A stretch of DNA of 64,000 nucleotides from Actinospica robiniae DSM 44927 (GCF_000504285.1 NZ_KI632511.1:555372-619371), one strand, 5' to 3'. Positions 1 to 7,702 are shown, counted from the stretch's first letter. The notes: generated from the sequence alone by a model not told the origin. Numbers and translations: made by a program.

Positions 1-29
1 GCGTGGGATGAGGTGTCGGGTCAGGGTGT

Positions 30-118
30 GGGCGGCCGCTTCGCGCCGCCCTGTTTCTTCTGACCGCCCGCCCACCCGTTGCGTTGGCGGGGCGGGCTGC
101 AGTTTCAAGATCTCGCCT
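30..118. repeat. Foldback repeat, left copy, segment 1
   Basis: This is the first of three pieces of a ~390-bp non-coding repeat whose uninterrupted, inverted copy lies at about 6620-7010. Read against the reverse complement of that copy, it shares GGGCGGCCGCTTCGCG, CCACCCGTTGCGTTGGCGGG and TTTCAAGAT. It stops at the CCT (116-118) that is duplicated on the far side of the IS3-family insertion, and it resumes at 1637. Boundaries are approximate at the outer end because similarity fades before about position 30. Confidence 0.75.
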
Positions 119-146
119 TGAGCTTCCCTAGAGTTTTCCGTGTGAT

Positions 147-1175
147 CTAGCCCGTTGATCTGGTGTTTTCTTGTTGTGGCCGGGTTCGCCCGGATGGGGG
201 TACCCGTTTGGCGGTGGGTGTGGGTCGCTGTCCGGGCAGTTGCCGGGCCTGCGGGCCGGCCGGTAGTGCCGGGCTTTTCGCGCGCTCGGTGCGGCGGTGG
301 CGGCGACGGGTCGCATCGCGCGCCAGTCGCTCGAGGTCGGCCGCGGTCAACTCGCCAGCGTCGTGGGCGGCTTCGTACTCGTCCGGGGATCGGTAGCCGA
401 GATTGCGCTGGATCCTTCGCGGGTTGTAGAACCCGTCGAGGTATTCGAACAGGGCCTGGTTCGCCTCGGCCCGGGTGGCGAACTCCCGGCGGCGCACGCA
501 CTCGGTCTTGAGCGTGGACCACATGTTCTCGGCCAGGGCGTTGTCGTAGGAGTCCCCGACCGTGCCCATGGACGCGGTGATCCCGGCCCGCACCAGCCGC
601 GTGCTCAGCTTGATCGAGGTGTACTGCGACCCGTGGTCCGCGTGGTGCACGAGGCTGCCGTCGGCAGGCGGGCGCCTGGAGCGCAGCGCGTACTCGAGGA
701 CCGCGCACACCAGGTCCGCGTCCGCGACATCGCTGCTCTCCCACGCGATGACCTTGCGGGAGAACGCGTCGCGGATCGAGGCGAGCCACAACGGCCCCTC
801 ACCGGTGGCGATCACGGTCAGGTCGGTGACCCACAAACGGTTCGGTCCCACCGCGGTGAAGCGCCGGTTGACCGCGTCCGCGGGCCGGGGATCATCCGGG
901 TCCGGGATCGTGGTGCGCACCTTGCGCGCCGGGCTCACCCCGACGATGCCGTTCTCGCGCATCAGCCGCTCGACCCGCTTGCGCGAGACCGCCTCGCCCT
1001 CGCGCCGCAGCACCGCGTGCACCCGCGGGGAGCCGTACACCCCGCCCGAGTCGGCGTGGACCTCGCGGATGCGCGCGAGCAACTCGGCATCACGCACCTG
1101 CCGCGCGCACGGCGCCACAGCCCGCCGGCGCCAGTCGCCGAAGGTGGACGGGGCTATCGCCAACTCCCGGAGCAC
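147..1175 (-). CDS. IS3-family transposase, OrfB (DDE integrase domain)
   Basis: Catalytic half of the IS3-a transposase. It shows the N-terminal IS3 helix-turn-helix region with the signature YGSPRVHAVLRREG, then the DDE integrase core: first Asp in LWVTDLT, second in HHADHGSQYTS, Glu in NALAENMWSTLKTE. The C-terminal ~60 residues are Arg/Pro-rich and outside the family core. The frame is open upstream of this ATG (FLEENQAAFGVEP precedes it), so the active enzyme is probably made as an OrfAB fusion by programmed -1 frameshifting from orfA. The stop lies 28 bp from the left inverted repeat. Confidence 0.9.
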   Translation of the reverse strand: MLRELAIAPSTFGDWRRRAVAPCARQVRDAELLARIREVHADSGGVYGSPRVHAVLRREGEAVSRKRVERLMRENGIVGVSPARKVRTTIPDPDDPRPADAVNRRFTAVGPNRLWVTDLTVIATGEGPLWLASIRDAFSRKVIAWESSDVADADLVCAVLEYALRSRRPPADGSLVHHADHGSQYTSIKLSTRLVRAGITASMGTVGDSYDNALAENMWSTLKTECVRRREFATRAEANQALFEYLDGFYNPRRIQRNLGYRSPDEYEAAHDAGELTAADLERLARDATRRRHRRTERAKSPALPAGPQARQLPGQRPTPTAKRVPPSGRTRPQQENTRSTG

Positions 1176-1216
1176 GGGCTCGACCCCGAACGCCGCCTGG
1201 TTCTCCTCGAGGAACC

Positions 1217-1567
1217 TCAGCAGCGCCGGCCGGTCTGGTCGAGCTGGACCGCGAAATACGCGCTCGCCGCCCGCAGGATCTCATTCGCCCGCCGCAGCTC
1301 CATCACCTCCTTGCGCAGCCCCGCCAGCTCCGCCTCCACCTGCGCCGGAAGCTCCGGCACATCCACGAGCGCGCCGCGGCGAGCACCACCCCGGCCCGGA
1401 CCCGAGCACCGGGCCTCCTCGTCCTTACGGATCCACTCACGCAGCGCCTCCGGATGCACACCGAGCTGACGGGCCATCGCCCGCACCACCGGCTTCTCCT
1501 CCGCCGCCCGATACATCGCCACCGCCCGCTCCCGCAACTCCGGCGGATACTTCCTCTGACCAGCCAT
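1217..1567 (-). CDS. IS3-family transposase, OrfA (HTH protein)
   Basis: Small DNA-binding protein of IS3-a, about 116 residues from the ATG at 1567, which reads MAGQRKYPPELRERAVAMY. That is the usual HTH_Tnp_1 opening, followed by the second helix pair around MARQLGVHPEALREWIRKDE and a leucine-zipper-like coiled coil (LAGLRKEVMELRRANEIL) that mediates multimerisation in this family. The frame extends 18 codons further upstream, but those residues do not look like the family, so the downstream start is chosen. It ends about 40 bp before the orfB ATG, with the frames overlapping. Confidence 0.88.
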   Translation of the reverse strand: MAGQRKYPPELRERAVAMYRAAEEKPVVRAMARQLGVHPEALREWIRKDEEARCSGPGRGGARRGALVDVPELPAQVEAELAGLRKEVMELRRANEILRAASAYFAVQLDQTGRRC

Positions 1568-1636
1568 CAGACCGACTCCCTTCACCTCATCCATCACGCC
1601 ACGGGTCCGATCAACCGGCAACCCGGGGGACGCTCA

Positions 1637-1813
1637 CCTCCGGCGCGGGCCCTTCCCTCGGAGAGAGATGCCGGAGTCTGCGGGGTGCTGGCGTGGTGGG
1701 GCGGGTTGGGGTTGGGGGTGGTGGGGTTGCGGGTGTGTGCTCTCTCCTCGGTCGGTCCCCGGAGGCAATCAGGGTCCTGCCGGGAGGTCAAGCGGCGGTG
1801 GTTTCCGTTGATG
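1637..1813. repeat. Foldback repeat, left copy, segment 2 (arm A)
   Basis: Second piece of the left repeat copy, running from the duplicated CCT of IS3-a to the IS30 insertion point. It contains arm A of the foldback (about 1738-1800): CTCTCTCCTCGGTCGG, then a variable 12-20 nt, then CCTGCCGGGAGGTCAAGCGG. Arm A pairs with arm B now found at about 4595-4660 on the far side of the IS30 element. No gene is seen in it. Confidence 0.75.
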
Positions 1814-2027
1814 GGGCGGTTTCCAGTGATGGTTGCGAACTTCTCGTTGAGAGGTTTCGTACGTGCCCAATCCGACTGGGATACCCGTTGCGCGCGAGGT
1901 CAAGTACCGGTTCTTCGAGCTCATCCATTCGGGCTATACCCAAAGGCAGGCGGCAGCGGCGGCCGGAGTATCCGAAAGCGCCGGCTGCCGCTGGCTCCAG
2001 CACGCTGGTGGGGTGAGCATCGATGAA

Positions 2028-3544
2028 GAGCGTGTCTAATGGAGTGTGTAAGCGGGTGACCTGTTGAGCAGCAGGTGGTAGTGCCTGGCTGCTAGAAATG
2101 GTGACACGCTGTGAGTGGCAAGAAGATGGACCAGGTGCTGTCGGTGGAGGCCGAGGAGCATCTGGTGGAGGAGCTCGAGCAGGTCGAGGGTGCCCGTCGG
2201 GTCGCTGCGATCCTGGCTCCGGAGGCGATCGACTCTCTGCTGGCCGAGGCCGAGAAGGCCGGGGGCGGGGCGCAGGAGCTGCTGGCTGCGATCACCAAGG
2301 CGGTGCTCGAGCGGGCGCTGCAGGTGGAGATGGCGGATCACCTCGGCTACGAGAAGGGGGATCCGGCCGGGGTCGGCTCGCCCAACTCGCGCAACGGCTC
2401 CTACGGCAAGACCGTGGTCACCGCGTCCGGGCCGGTGCGCCTGCAGGCCCCGCGTGATCGGGCCGGCTCGTTCGAGCCGCGGATCGTGCCCAAGCGCACC
2501 AAGAGGCTCGGGCAGGTCGACGAGATGATCCTCTCGCTCTACGCCCGGGGGATGTCCACCCGCGACATCCGCGACCACCTCGCCGAGGTCTACGGCGCCG
2601 AGATCTCCCCCGCGCTGGTCTCGAACGTGACCGAGGTGGTGCGCGAGGAGATCGCCGAATGGCAGAACCGCGCGCTCGACGCGGTGTATCCGATCCTTTA
2701 CATCGACGCGATCGTGGTGAAGGTCCGCGAGTCCGGCAGCGTCGTGAACAAGGCCGCGCACCTGGTGATCGGCGTGGACACCGACGGGTACAAGCAGGTG
2801 CTCGGCATCTGGATCGAGCAGAAGGAGGGCTCCCGGTTCTGGCTCAACGTCCTGACCTCCCTGCGCAACAGGGGCCTGAAAGACGCCCTCGTCGTGTGCT
2901 GCGACGGGCTGAGCGGGCTGCCCGAGGCGATCGGGCACGTATGGCCCGAGGCGATCGTGCAGACCTGCGTGGTCCACTTGATCCGCACCTCGATGCGGTA
3001 TGTCGCCTACGCCGACCGCAAGAAGATCGCCGCCGCGCTGCGCCCGATCTACACCGCCGCGAACGCCTCGGCCGCCGAGGCCGCGCTCGAAGCGCTGCGC
3101 GGCACGTTCGCCCGCAGCGCACCCGGGGTGATCTCCGCATGGGAGCGGTCCTGGGAGACGTTCATACCGTTTCTCGACTTCCCCCTCGAGCTGCGACGGG
3201 TCATCTACACGACCAACGCCATCGAGTCGATGAACTTCCAGCTCCGCAAAATCAGCAAGACCCGCGGGCACTTTCCCGACGACGACGCCGCGATCAAACT
3301 GCTCTACCTCGGCATCCGCCGCATCGAGGGCCGCCACATCGACGGCGAGGGCCGCCACGTGCCGGCCGGACAGCTACGCGGCACCGGAACCTACGGCTGG
3401 AAGCGGGCCCTGAACGACTTCGCGATCCGCTTCCCCGGCAAACTCCCGGTCTGACCAGCAAAACCGTCACCGACGGCAACCGCCGACGGAGACCCGAAGA
3501 AGGAAGAACCGTCCCCAAACTTACACACTCCAATTGACAAGCCC
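2028..3544 (+). mobile_element. IS256-family insertion sequence
   Basis: A complete 1517-bp element. The left end GAGCGTGTCTAATGGAGTGT and the reverse complement of the right end GGGCTTGTCAATTGGAGTGT form inverted repeats that continue into GTAAG on both sides. An exact 8-bp target duplication TCGATGAA flanks it (2020-2027 and 3545-3552), the size expected for IS256. It lies inside the coding sequence of an IS30-family transposase. With its transposase intact it is probably the youngest insertion in the nest. Confidence 0.93.
2111..3454 (+). CDS. IS256-family (MULE-type) transposase
   Basis: About 447 residues from GTG 2111, normal for an IS256 transposase. The N-terminal region contains the family's RNGSYGKTVVTASGPVRLQA block. 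The DDE-type catalytic residues are visible as Asp in YPILYIDAIVVKVR, Asp in VVCCDGLSGLPEAI and Glu in TTNAIESMNFQLRK. The CVVHLIRTSMRYV block between the second Asp and the Glu is also typical. The ORF is intact and fills the element between its inverted repeats, so transposition competence is plausible. Confidence 0.95.
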   Translation: MSGKKMDQVLSVEAEEHLVEELEQVEGARRVAAILAPEAIDSLLAEAEKAGGGAQELLAAITKAVLERALQVEMADHLGYEKGDPAGVGSPNSRNGSYGKTVVTASGPVRLQAPRDRAGSFEPRIVPKRTKRLGQVDEMILSLYARGMSTRDIRDHLAEVYGAEISPALVSNVTEVVREEIAEWQNRALDAVYPILYIDAIVVKVRESGSVVNKAAHLVIGVDTDGYKQVLGIWIEQKEGSRFWLNVLTSLRNRGLKDALVVCCDGLSGLPEAIGHVWPEAIVQTCVVHLIRTSMRYVAYADRKKIAAALRPIYTAANASAAEAALEALRGTFARSAPGVISAWERSWETFIPFLDFPLELRRVIYTTNAIESMNFQLRKISKTRGHFPDDDAAIKLLYLGIRRIEGRHIDGEGRHVPAGQLRGTGTYGWKRALNDFAIRFPGKLPV

Positions 3545-4583
3545 TCGATGAACCAGCCCGGGTCTCAGCCCGTTTCCTCTCACTCCAAGACCGGATCGTG
3601 ATCGCCGACGGCACCCGTGCACGCCGCCCCAAACCGCTGATCGCCGAGGCGATCGGCAAGAGCGTCGCGACCGTCTACCGCGAGATCGAGCGCAACAGCA
3701 GACCCAACGGGGTCTATGACCCCTACTACGCCCACAACCAGGCCTACCTCGCCCGACGCCGCGACCGCCCGGCCAAGATCGAAGCGAACGAGCCCCTGCG
3801 CGAACAGGTACACGCACTCCTCGCGGCCGGCTGGTCGCCCGGCCAGATCGCCGGACACCTCGCCGCCGCCCACCCCGACCAGTGGCACCAGCGCGCCTGC
3901 GCCGAGAGCATCTACCAGGCCTACTACGCCGGCCTGGTCGGCGAGAAGAAAGCGAAACTACGCACCGGGCGCCGCCTGCGCACACCCCACACACGCGCCA
4001 AACCCGGCCACGCCGGCCCGATACCCCACATGACCTCGATACGCCAGCGCCCCGCCGCCGCCGACGACCGCTCCGAACCCGGCCACTGGGAAGGCGACCT
4101 GATCATCGGCAAACACCAGCGCTCCCAGATCGGCACCCTCGTATGCCGCCACACCCGCTACCTCAAACTCATCCACCTGCCCCACCGGCGCACCGGCGAG
4201 ACGATGCGCGACGCCCTCGTCGCCCAACTCGCCGACCTGCCCGCCCAGATCCTCAAATCACTCACCTGGGACCAGGGCTCCGAAATGGCCCGCCACCGCG
4301 AGACCACCGAACTGACCGGCATGCCCGTGTTCTTCTGCGACCCCCACTCACCCTGGCAGCGGCCGACCAACGAGAACACCAACGGCCTCCTACGCCAGTA
4401 CTTCCCCAAGAGCACCGACCTCTCCCGCCACACCCTCGAAGACCTCCGCCACGTCGAACACCTCCTCAACACCCGCCCCCGCCGCGTCCTCGAATGGGCT
4501 ACCCCGGAAGAACGCATGGCACAATGGATCCCCAGACAACACACCACCTTGATTCGCAACCACTGACAGACACCGCGTGGTGA

Positions 4584-4712
4584 ATCATGCATCGCGCCGC
4601 TTGACCTCCCGGCAGAACCCTGATGGGGCTTCGCCTGCCCGACCGAGGAGAGAGCCCACCCCCTGGGGGAGTGGTGCGAGCTGCGCTCGGGCCGAGTCCC
4701 GCCCGTGGCCCG
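4584..4712. repeat. Foldback repeat, left copy, segment 3 (arm B)
   Basis: Third piece of the left repeat copy, right of the IS30 element. It holds arm B (CGCCGCTTGACCTCCCGGCA, then a GGGCTTCGCCTGCCC mini-hairpin, then GACCGAGGAGAGAGCCCAC) and a tail with GTGCGAGCTGCGCTCGGGCC that is also present at about 6640-6660 in inverse orientation. Similarity to the other copy ends near GCGCTTGAT (about 4712). The remaining stretch to 4900 holds no recognisable gene. Confidence 0.7.
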
Positions 4713-5048
4713 GTCGCGCTTGATGCACGATCATGCATCGCCGTTCTGGGCTGCGCTTGTCTTCTCTACTCCTTTCAACGTCGGGGAGCGTGTCCGAGTT
4801 CCCCGTAAATATCCTGGATTTTCTTTAACCGGCAAAGGCCGGATGCGCGGCTTTTGTCGGTGGTGGTGTCTAGCATGGAGACATACGGGGATAGCGGCTT
4901 ATGACGGGAGCGGTGGTGGGCGCGGTGGCTGGGCAGGTGGCGGCGGGGGTGTGGCTGAAAACGGTGCAGGAATTGTCCTCGGCGTGCGACCGAGCCACGC
5001 GATCCTGCGCGTTGCGTGAGCTCCGGAACGAACGGACGAGGGTGATGG

Positions 5049-6349
5049 TGGACTTCCCCCCGGCAACCGGACACATCTTTGGTTGCTCAGGCTGCCAGGT
5101 TCAGGACCTGGCCGTAGCGCTGCCGTGCCTCGAGCGGGGTCAGATAGCCCCAGCCCGGGTACTTACGCAGCCGCTTGCGATTATAGAAGACCTCGATGTA
5201 CTCGAACAGCGCAGCGCGCGCAGAGGCGCGGTCCGGCCATTCCCGCACACCGATCTCGGTTTTGATCAGGGCCCAGTGGCTCTCGGCGACCGCGTTGTCG
5301 TAGCACGACCCGGTCCGGCCCATCGATTGCCGATACCCGCATCGGGCAATCAGACCCCTGAATCCGGAGCCCGTATACTCCCCGCCCCGATCCGAATGAA
5401 CCACGCACCCCGGCCGCAGCCGGCCACGCGCCCGGGCCATCTCCAGCGCCGCGCCGACCAGCGCCCCGTCGTGATGCTCGCCCATCGACCAGCCGATCAC
5501 CTCCTTCGTCGCCAGATCCACCCAGCCGGCCAGATACAAAAACCCCTCACCCGTCGGGATACAGGTCACATCACCCACCAGCCGCTCCCCGGGAGCCCGC
5601 GCCGTGAAATCCCGGCCGATCAGATCCGGGGCGAACCGCGCGGCATGATCCTGCTTCGTCAAACACCGCCGCCCCCTGCGCCGGGTGAAACCCGCAATCG
5701 AGTGATCCCGCATCAGCCGCTCCACCCTCTTCCGGTTCACCCGATGACCACGCCGGACCAGCTCGGCATGCACCCGCGGCGAACCGTACGCACCGCGCGA
5801 ACCGAGATGGATCAGCACGATCTCCGCCACCAGCAGCTCCTCGGCCCGCACCCGCGCCAGCCGGGCCGCAGCCGCGGCAACCCAGTCGTAGTACGCGTTC
5901 CTCGAAACCCCCAGCACCCCACACAGCAGCGTGACCGCATGATGCGCCTTCTCCGCACCGACAAACCGGTAGACCGCCTCTACCGGGGGTCGTTCGCGAA
6001 GAAGGCAGTGGCTTTTTTTAGGTATGCTGATGACCTCGTCCTGCTGCTTGACCTTCCGGCGCAGCTCCCGCAGCTCAGCACGCTCATCCGCGCTCAGATC
6101 CGACCCACCGGCCGCCTCGCCCTCGGCCGCAAACGCCCTCACCCAGGTCCGCAGAGTCTCCCCGCTGATCCCCAGCTCCCGCGCCACCTCGGCCCGCGTA
6201 CGCCCCGAAGAGGTCACCAGCCTCACCGCATCCCGCTTGAACTCCTCCGAGTACACCGGGTTCTGCTGCTTACCCACCACTCGACACCACTTCCTGGTGG
6301 ACCACGCGATCCACCCAGTCTAGGTGCCCGGCCCCAAGGGGGAAGTCCA
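5049..6349 (-). mobile_element. IS3-family insertion sequence (IS3-b)
   Basis: A complete 1301-bp element of a different IS3 subgroup from IS3-a. Both ends read TGGACTTCCCCC inward and continue as imperfect inverted repeats (CCGG then CAC). An exact 4-bp target duplication ATGG flanks it at 5045-5048 and 6350-6353. Closing the gap gives GGTGATGGAGAATCCTTCCG, which matches the repeat motif GGTGATGCAGAATCCTTCCG found 160 bp downstream and so confirms the empty site. Confidence 0.92.
5087..6280 (-). CDS. IS3-family transposase, OrfA and OrfB fused in one frame
   Basis: A single 397-residue ORF from ATG 6280. Residues ~1-85 are an OrfA-like HTH protein (YSEEFKRDAVRLVTSSGRTR and ELGISGETLRTWV) with a coiled coil. 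Residues ~105-397 are OrfB: HTH_21 with YGSPRVHAELVRRGHRVN, then DDE residues in LVGDVTCIPTGEG, VVHSDRGGEYTGS and DNAVAESHWALIKTE. In this group OrfA and OrfB usually overlap in different frames and are joined by -1 slippage on an A-rich heptamer. Here seven A residues (T6013-6019 on the plus strand) are present, yet the frame is continuous, and a +1 reading at that site gives the usual OrfA tail KKATAFFANDPR followed by a stop. A one-base indel has probably fused the two genes. Confidence 0.88.
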   Translation of the reverse strand: MVGKQQNPVYSEEFKRDAVRLVTSSGRTRAEVARELGISGETLRTWVRAFAAEGEAAGGSDLSADERAELRELRRKVKQQDEVISIPKKSHCLLRERPPVEAVYRFVGAEKAHHAVTLLCGVLGVSRNAYYDWVAAAAARLARVRAEELLVAEIVLIHLGSRGAYGSPRVHAELVRRGHRVNRKRVERLMRDHSIAGFTRRRGRRCLTKQDHAARFAPDLIGRDFTARAPGERLVGDVTCIPTGEGFLYLAGWVDLATKEVIGWSMGEHHDGALVGAALEMARARGRLRPGCVVHSDRGGEYTGSGFRGLIARCGYRQSMGRTGSCYDNAVAESHWALIKTEIGVREWPDRASARAALFEYIEVFYNRKRLRKYPGWGYLTPLEARQRYGQVLNLAA

Positions 6350-6481
6350 ATGGAGAATCCTTCCGCATCGTGCACGGCCGGCTTGCGGGATTCTGCTGCG
6401 AGGTCTGGGATCGGGGTCGATCGCGCCGAGGCCGTTCAGGATCTGACATCAAGGGCGACCCGGGCACTGACCCTTCGGGCG

Positions 6482-6614
6482 GATCGAGGATCGGGATGGC
6501 CGGGTGAAGGTGATGCAGAATCCTTCCGCATCGACCGCGACATGGGACTCGACCGCGTGGATCGAGGATCGAGATGACCGGATCAGGGTGATGCAGGATT
6601 CTTCCGGATCGAGC
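6482..6614. repeat. 78-bp direct repeat, two degenerate units
   Basis: The motif GATCGAGGATCG, then GATG, CCGG, GGTGATGCAG and CTTCCG occurs at 6482-6535 and again at 6560-6614, 78 bp apart, with a handful of substitutions. A third partial unit (GAGAATCCTTCCGCATCG) begins at 6352, directly at the IS3-b insertion site. The stretch between IS3-b and the right foldback copy is thus made of repeated DNA and shows no convincing gene. Confidence 0.65.
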
Positions 6615-6619
6615 GCGGC

Positions 6620-7010
6620 CGGGCCGCGGTCTGGGACTGGGCCCGAGCGCAGCTCGCACTGGACCTCAGGGAGTGGGCTCTCTCCTCGGTCGGGCAGGCG
6701 AAGCCCGATCAGGGTTCTGCCGGGAGGTCAAGCGGCGCCATGCAAGATCCAGCATCAGCGGAAGCCGCCGCCGCTTGACCTCTCGGCAGGTTCCTGATTG
6801 CCTCCGGGGACCGACCGAGGAGAGAGCACACCCCCGCAACCTCACCACCCCGAACTCCAGCCCGCCCCACCAACGCCAGCACCCCACAGACCCCGGCATC
6901 TCTCTCCGAGAGAAGGGCCCGCGCCGGAGGCGAAATCTTGAAACCCCAGCCCTCCCCGCCAACGCAACGGGTGGGCGGGTGGAAGCAAACCCGGGCGACG
7001 CGAAGCGGCC
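6620..7010. repeat. Foldback repeat, right copy, uninterrupted
   Basis: Intact, inverted copy of the repeat scattered over 30-4712. It contains arm B (about 6668-6738, CTCTCTCCTCGGTCGG ... GCCGGGAGGTCAAGCGGCG) and arm A (about 6770-6830, CCGCTTGACCTC ... CCGACCGAGGAGAGAG) as inverted repeats with a ~30-nt loop, so a single strand could fold into a long hairpin. The remainder (6832-7010) is non-coding and matches 30-118 and 1637-1740 in reverse. Nothing in it resembles a transposase, so it may be a non-autonomous foldback element or a conserved structured RNA/DNA unit. Confidence 0.75.
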
Positions 7011-7085
7011 GCCCGCAGCCAGACGACCACCTCGACCCGACCGGCCACCACCTCCCACCAACACTCAGTCGATCATCAAATCGCT

Positions 7086-7679
7086 CTAGAGAGCGCTCGG
7101 CGCGGGCGATATCGGTGCCTCGCGGTTGGCGGCAAGGCCGTCGAGCAGCAGCGAGATCAGGCGCGAGGCGAGTTGCCGTTCGTCTTCGTGGCCGGTGATC
7201 AGAGTGACGCCGCCCAGTGCCATCAAGACGTCAGCCGACGAGATGTCCGGGCGCAAGGCGCCCGTGACGACGCCCGCATGGAGCAGTTCGTCCACCGCGC
7301 CGCTGAGAACTTCGCGGCTGTGCGCCCGTAGTCCCTCACGGCTCGCCAGGATCTTCGGCAGCGCATCGGCCATGCCCCGCTTGGTGAGCATGTAGTCGAC
7401 GAACCGCTCCATCCACGCCTGGAACGCCGCGACCGGGGGATGCTCGGCGAGCAGGAGGGAGGCGGATTCGCACAACAGCGCGGTCTCGTTCCGGTATGTG
7501 GCCTCAATGAGGTCCTCCCGCGCCGGGAAACGGCGGTAGAGCGTGCCGATCCCGACCCCGGCCTCGGCCGCGATCGCCTTGAGTGAGGTGTCCGCGCCAT
7601 CGCGCGCGAACGCATGCGCCGCCACTTCGAGCAGCCGCTCCTGGTTCGCTTGCGCGTCGGCGCGCAGCGATCGATTCAT
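7086..7679 (-). CDS. TetR/AcrR-family transcriptional regulator
   Basis: A 197-residue TetR-type repressor. The N-terminal HTH spans about residues 12-58: RLLEVAAHAFARDGADTSLK, IAAEAGVGIGTLYRRFPARE. The rest is the all-helical ligand-binding domain ending in AANREAPISP. It lies 23 bp downstream of the SDR gene on the same strand, so the two are probably co-transcribed and the regulator likely represses its own operon. The inducer is unknown. Confidence 0.9.
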   Translation of the reverse strand: MNRSLRADAQANQERLLEVAAHAFARDGADTSLKAIAAEAGVGIGTLYRRFPAREDLIEATYRNETALLCESASLLLAEHPPVAAFQAWMERFVDYMLTKRGMADALPKILASREGLRAHSREVLSGAVDELLHAGVVTGALRPDISSADVLMALGGVTLITGHEDERQLASRLISLLLDGLAANREAPISPAPSAL

Positions 7680-7702
7680 GACCCTCTCCTTTCGGCGAAG
7701 TG

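Larger units (their letters stand above)
119..1636 (-). mobile_element. IS3-family insertion sequence (IS3-a)
   Basis: A complete 1518-bp IS3-family element. It begins TGAGCTTCCC and ends GGGGGACGCTCA, so the ends are imperfect inverted repeats with the family's TG...CA termini. It is flanked by a 3-bp direct repeat CCT (116-118 and 1637-1639). Removing the element and one CCT restores the sequence seen in the intact repeat copy near 6935, which confirms the boundaries. It carries orfA and orfB on the minus strand in the usual overlapping-frame arrangement. It appears intact and could be active. Confidence 0.9.
1863..4566 (+). pseudogene. IS30-family transposase split by IS256 insertion
   Basis: The transposase begins at GTG 1863 (VPNPTGIPVAREVKYRFFEL). 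It shows an N-terminal helix-turn-helix (GYTQRQAAAAAGVSESAGCR) and is cut after GGVSIDE at 2027. After the IS256 element and one TCGATGAA copy are removed, the frame continues without a shift as SIDEPARVSARF and then the second HTH (GKSVATVYREIERNS). The DDE integrase core follows, with Asp in HWEGDLIIGK, Asp in LTWDQGSEM and Glu in NENTNGLLRQYFPK. It ends at TGA 4564-4566, inside the right inverted repeat. As it stands it cannot make full-length enzyme. The 3' part (3598-4566) is still open and lacks only the first HTH. Confidence 0.88.
1814..4578 (+). mobile_element. IS30-family element interrupted by IS256 element
   Basis: An IS30-family element whose own length is about 1.24 kb once the inserted IS256 element (2028-3544 plus one TSD copy) is removed. 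Its ends are imperfect inverted repeats: the 24 bp at 1816-1839 match the reverse complement of 4553-4576 at about 17 positions, both ending in TGGTTGCGAA. It sits in the loop between arms A and B of the foldback repeat, as shown by comparison with the uninterrupted copy near 6740-6770. The outer boundaries are uncertain by a few bases and I could not define a target duplication. Confidence 0.75.
4901..6577 (+). pseudogene. Small unknown ORF split by IS3-b
   Basis: A reading frame starting at ATG 4901 (MTGAVVGAVAGQVAAGVWLK, then TVQELSSACDRATRSC) runs to position 5048, where the second IS3 element is inserted. If the element and one ATGG copy are removed, the same frame continues as RVMENPSASCTAGLRDS and stays open to 6577. 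I do not recognise a family. The N-terminal part looks protein-like (an Ala/Gly/Val-rich helix, then a charged region). The part after 6350 lies in tandemly repeated DNA and may be a chance extension. A real small gene ending shortly after the insertion site is equally possible. Confidence 0.4.

Noticed and set aside
297-2016. Two long plus-strand frames across IS3-a
   Set aside because: They run antisense through the clear OrfA/OrfB genes and across the IS boundary, so they cannot be genes.
2036-3358. 440-codon minus-strand frame over the IS256 transposase
   Set aside because: No domain motifs and composition mirrors the transposase codons; a shadow frame.
6482-6614. CRISPR array
   Set aside because: Only two or three degenerate 78-bp units with no constant repeat/variable spacer structure and no cas genes.
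6620-7010. Chromosome-end (telomere) palindrome of a linear replicon
   Set aside because: The foldback lacks the series of short GCGAAGC-type palindromes of known Streptomyces telomeres and lies inside coding surroundings on both sides.
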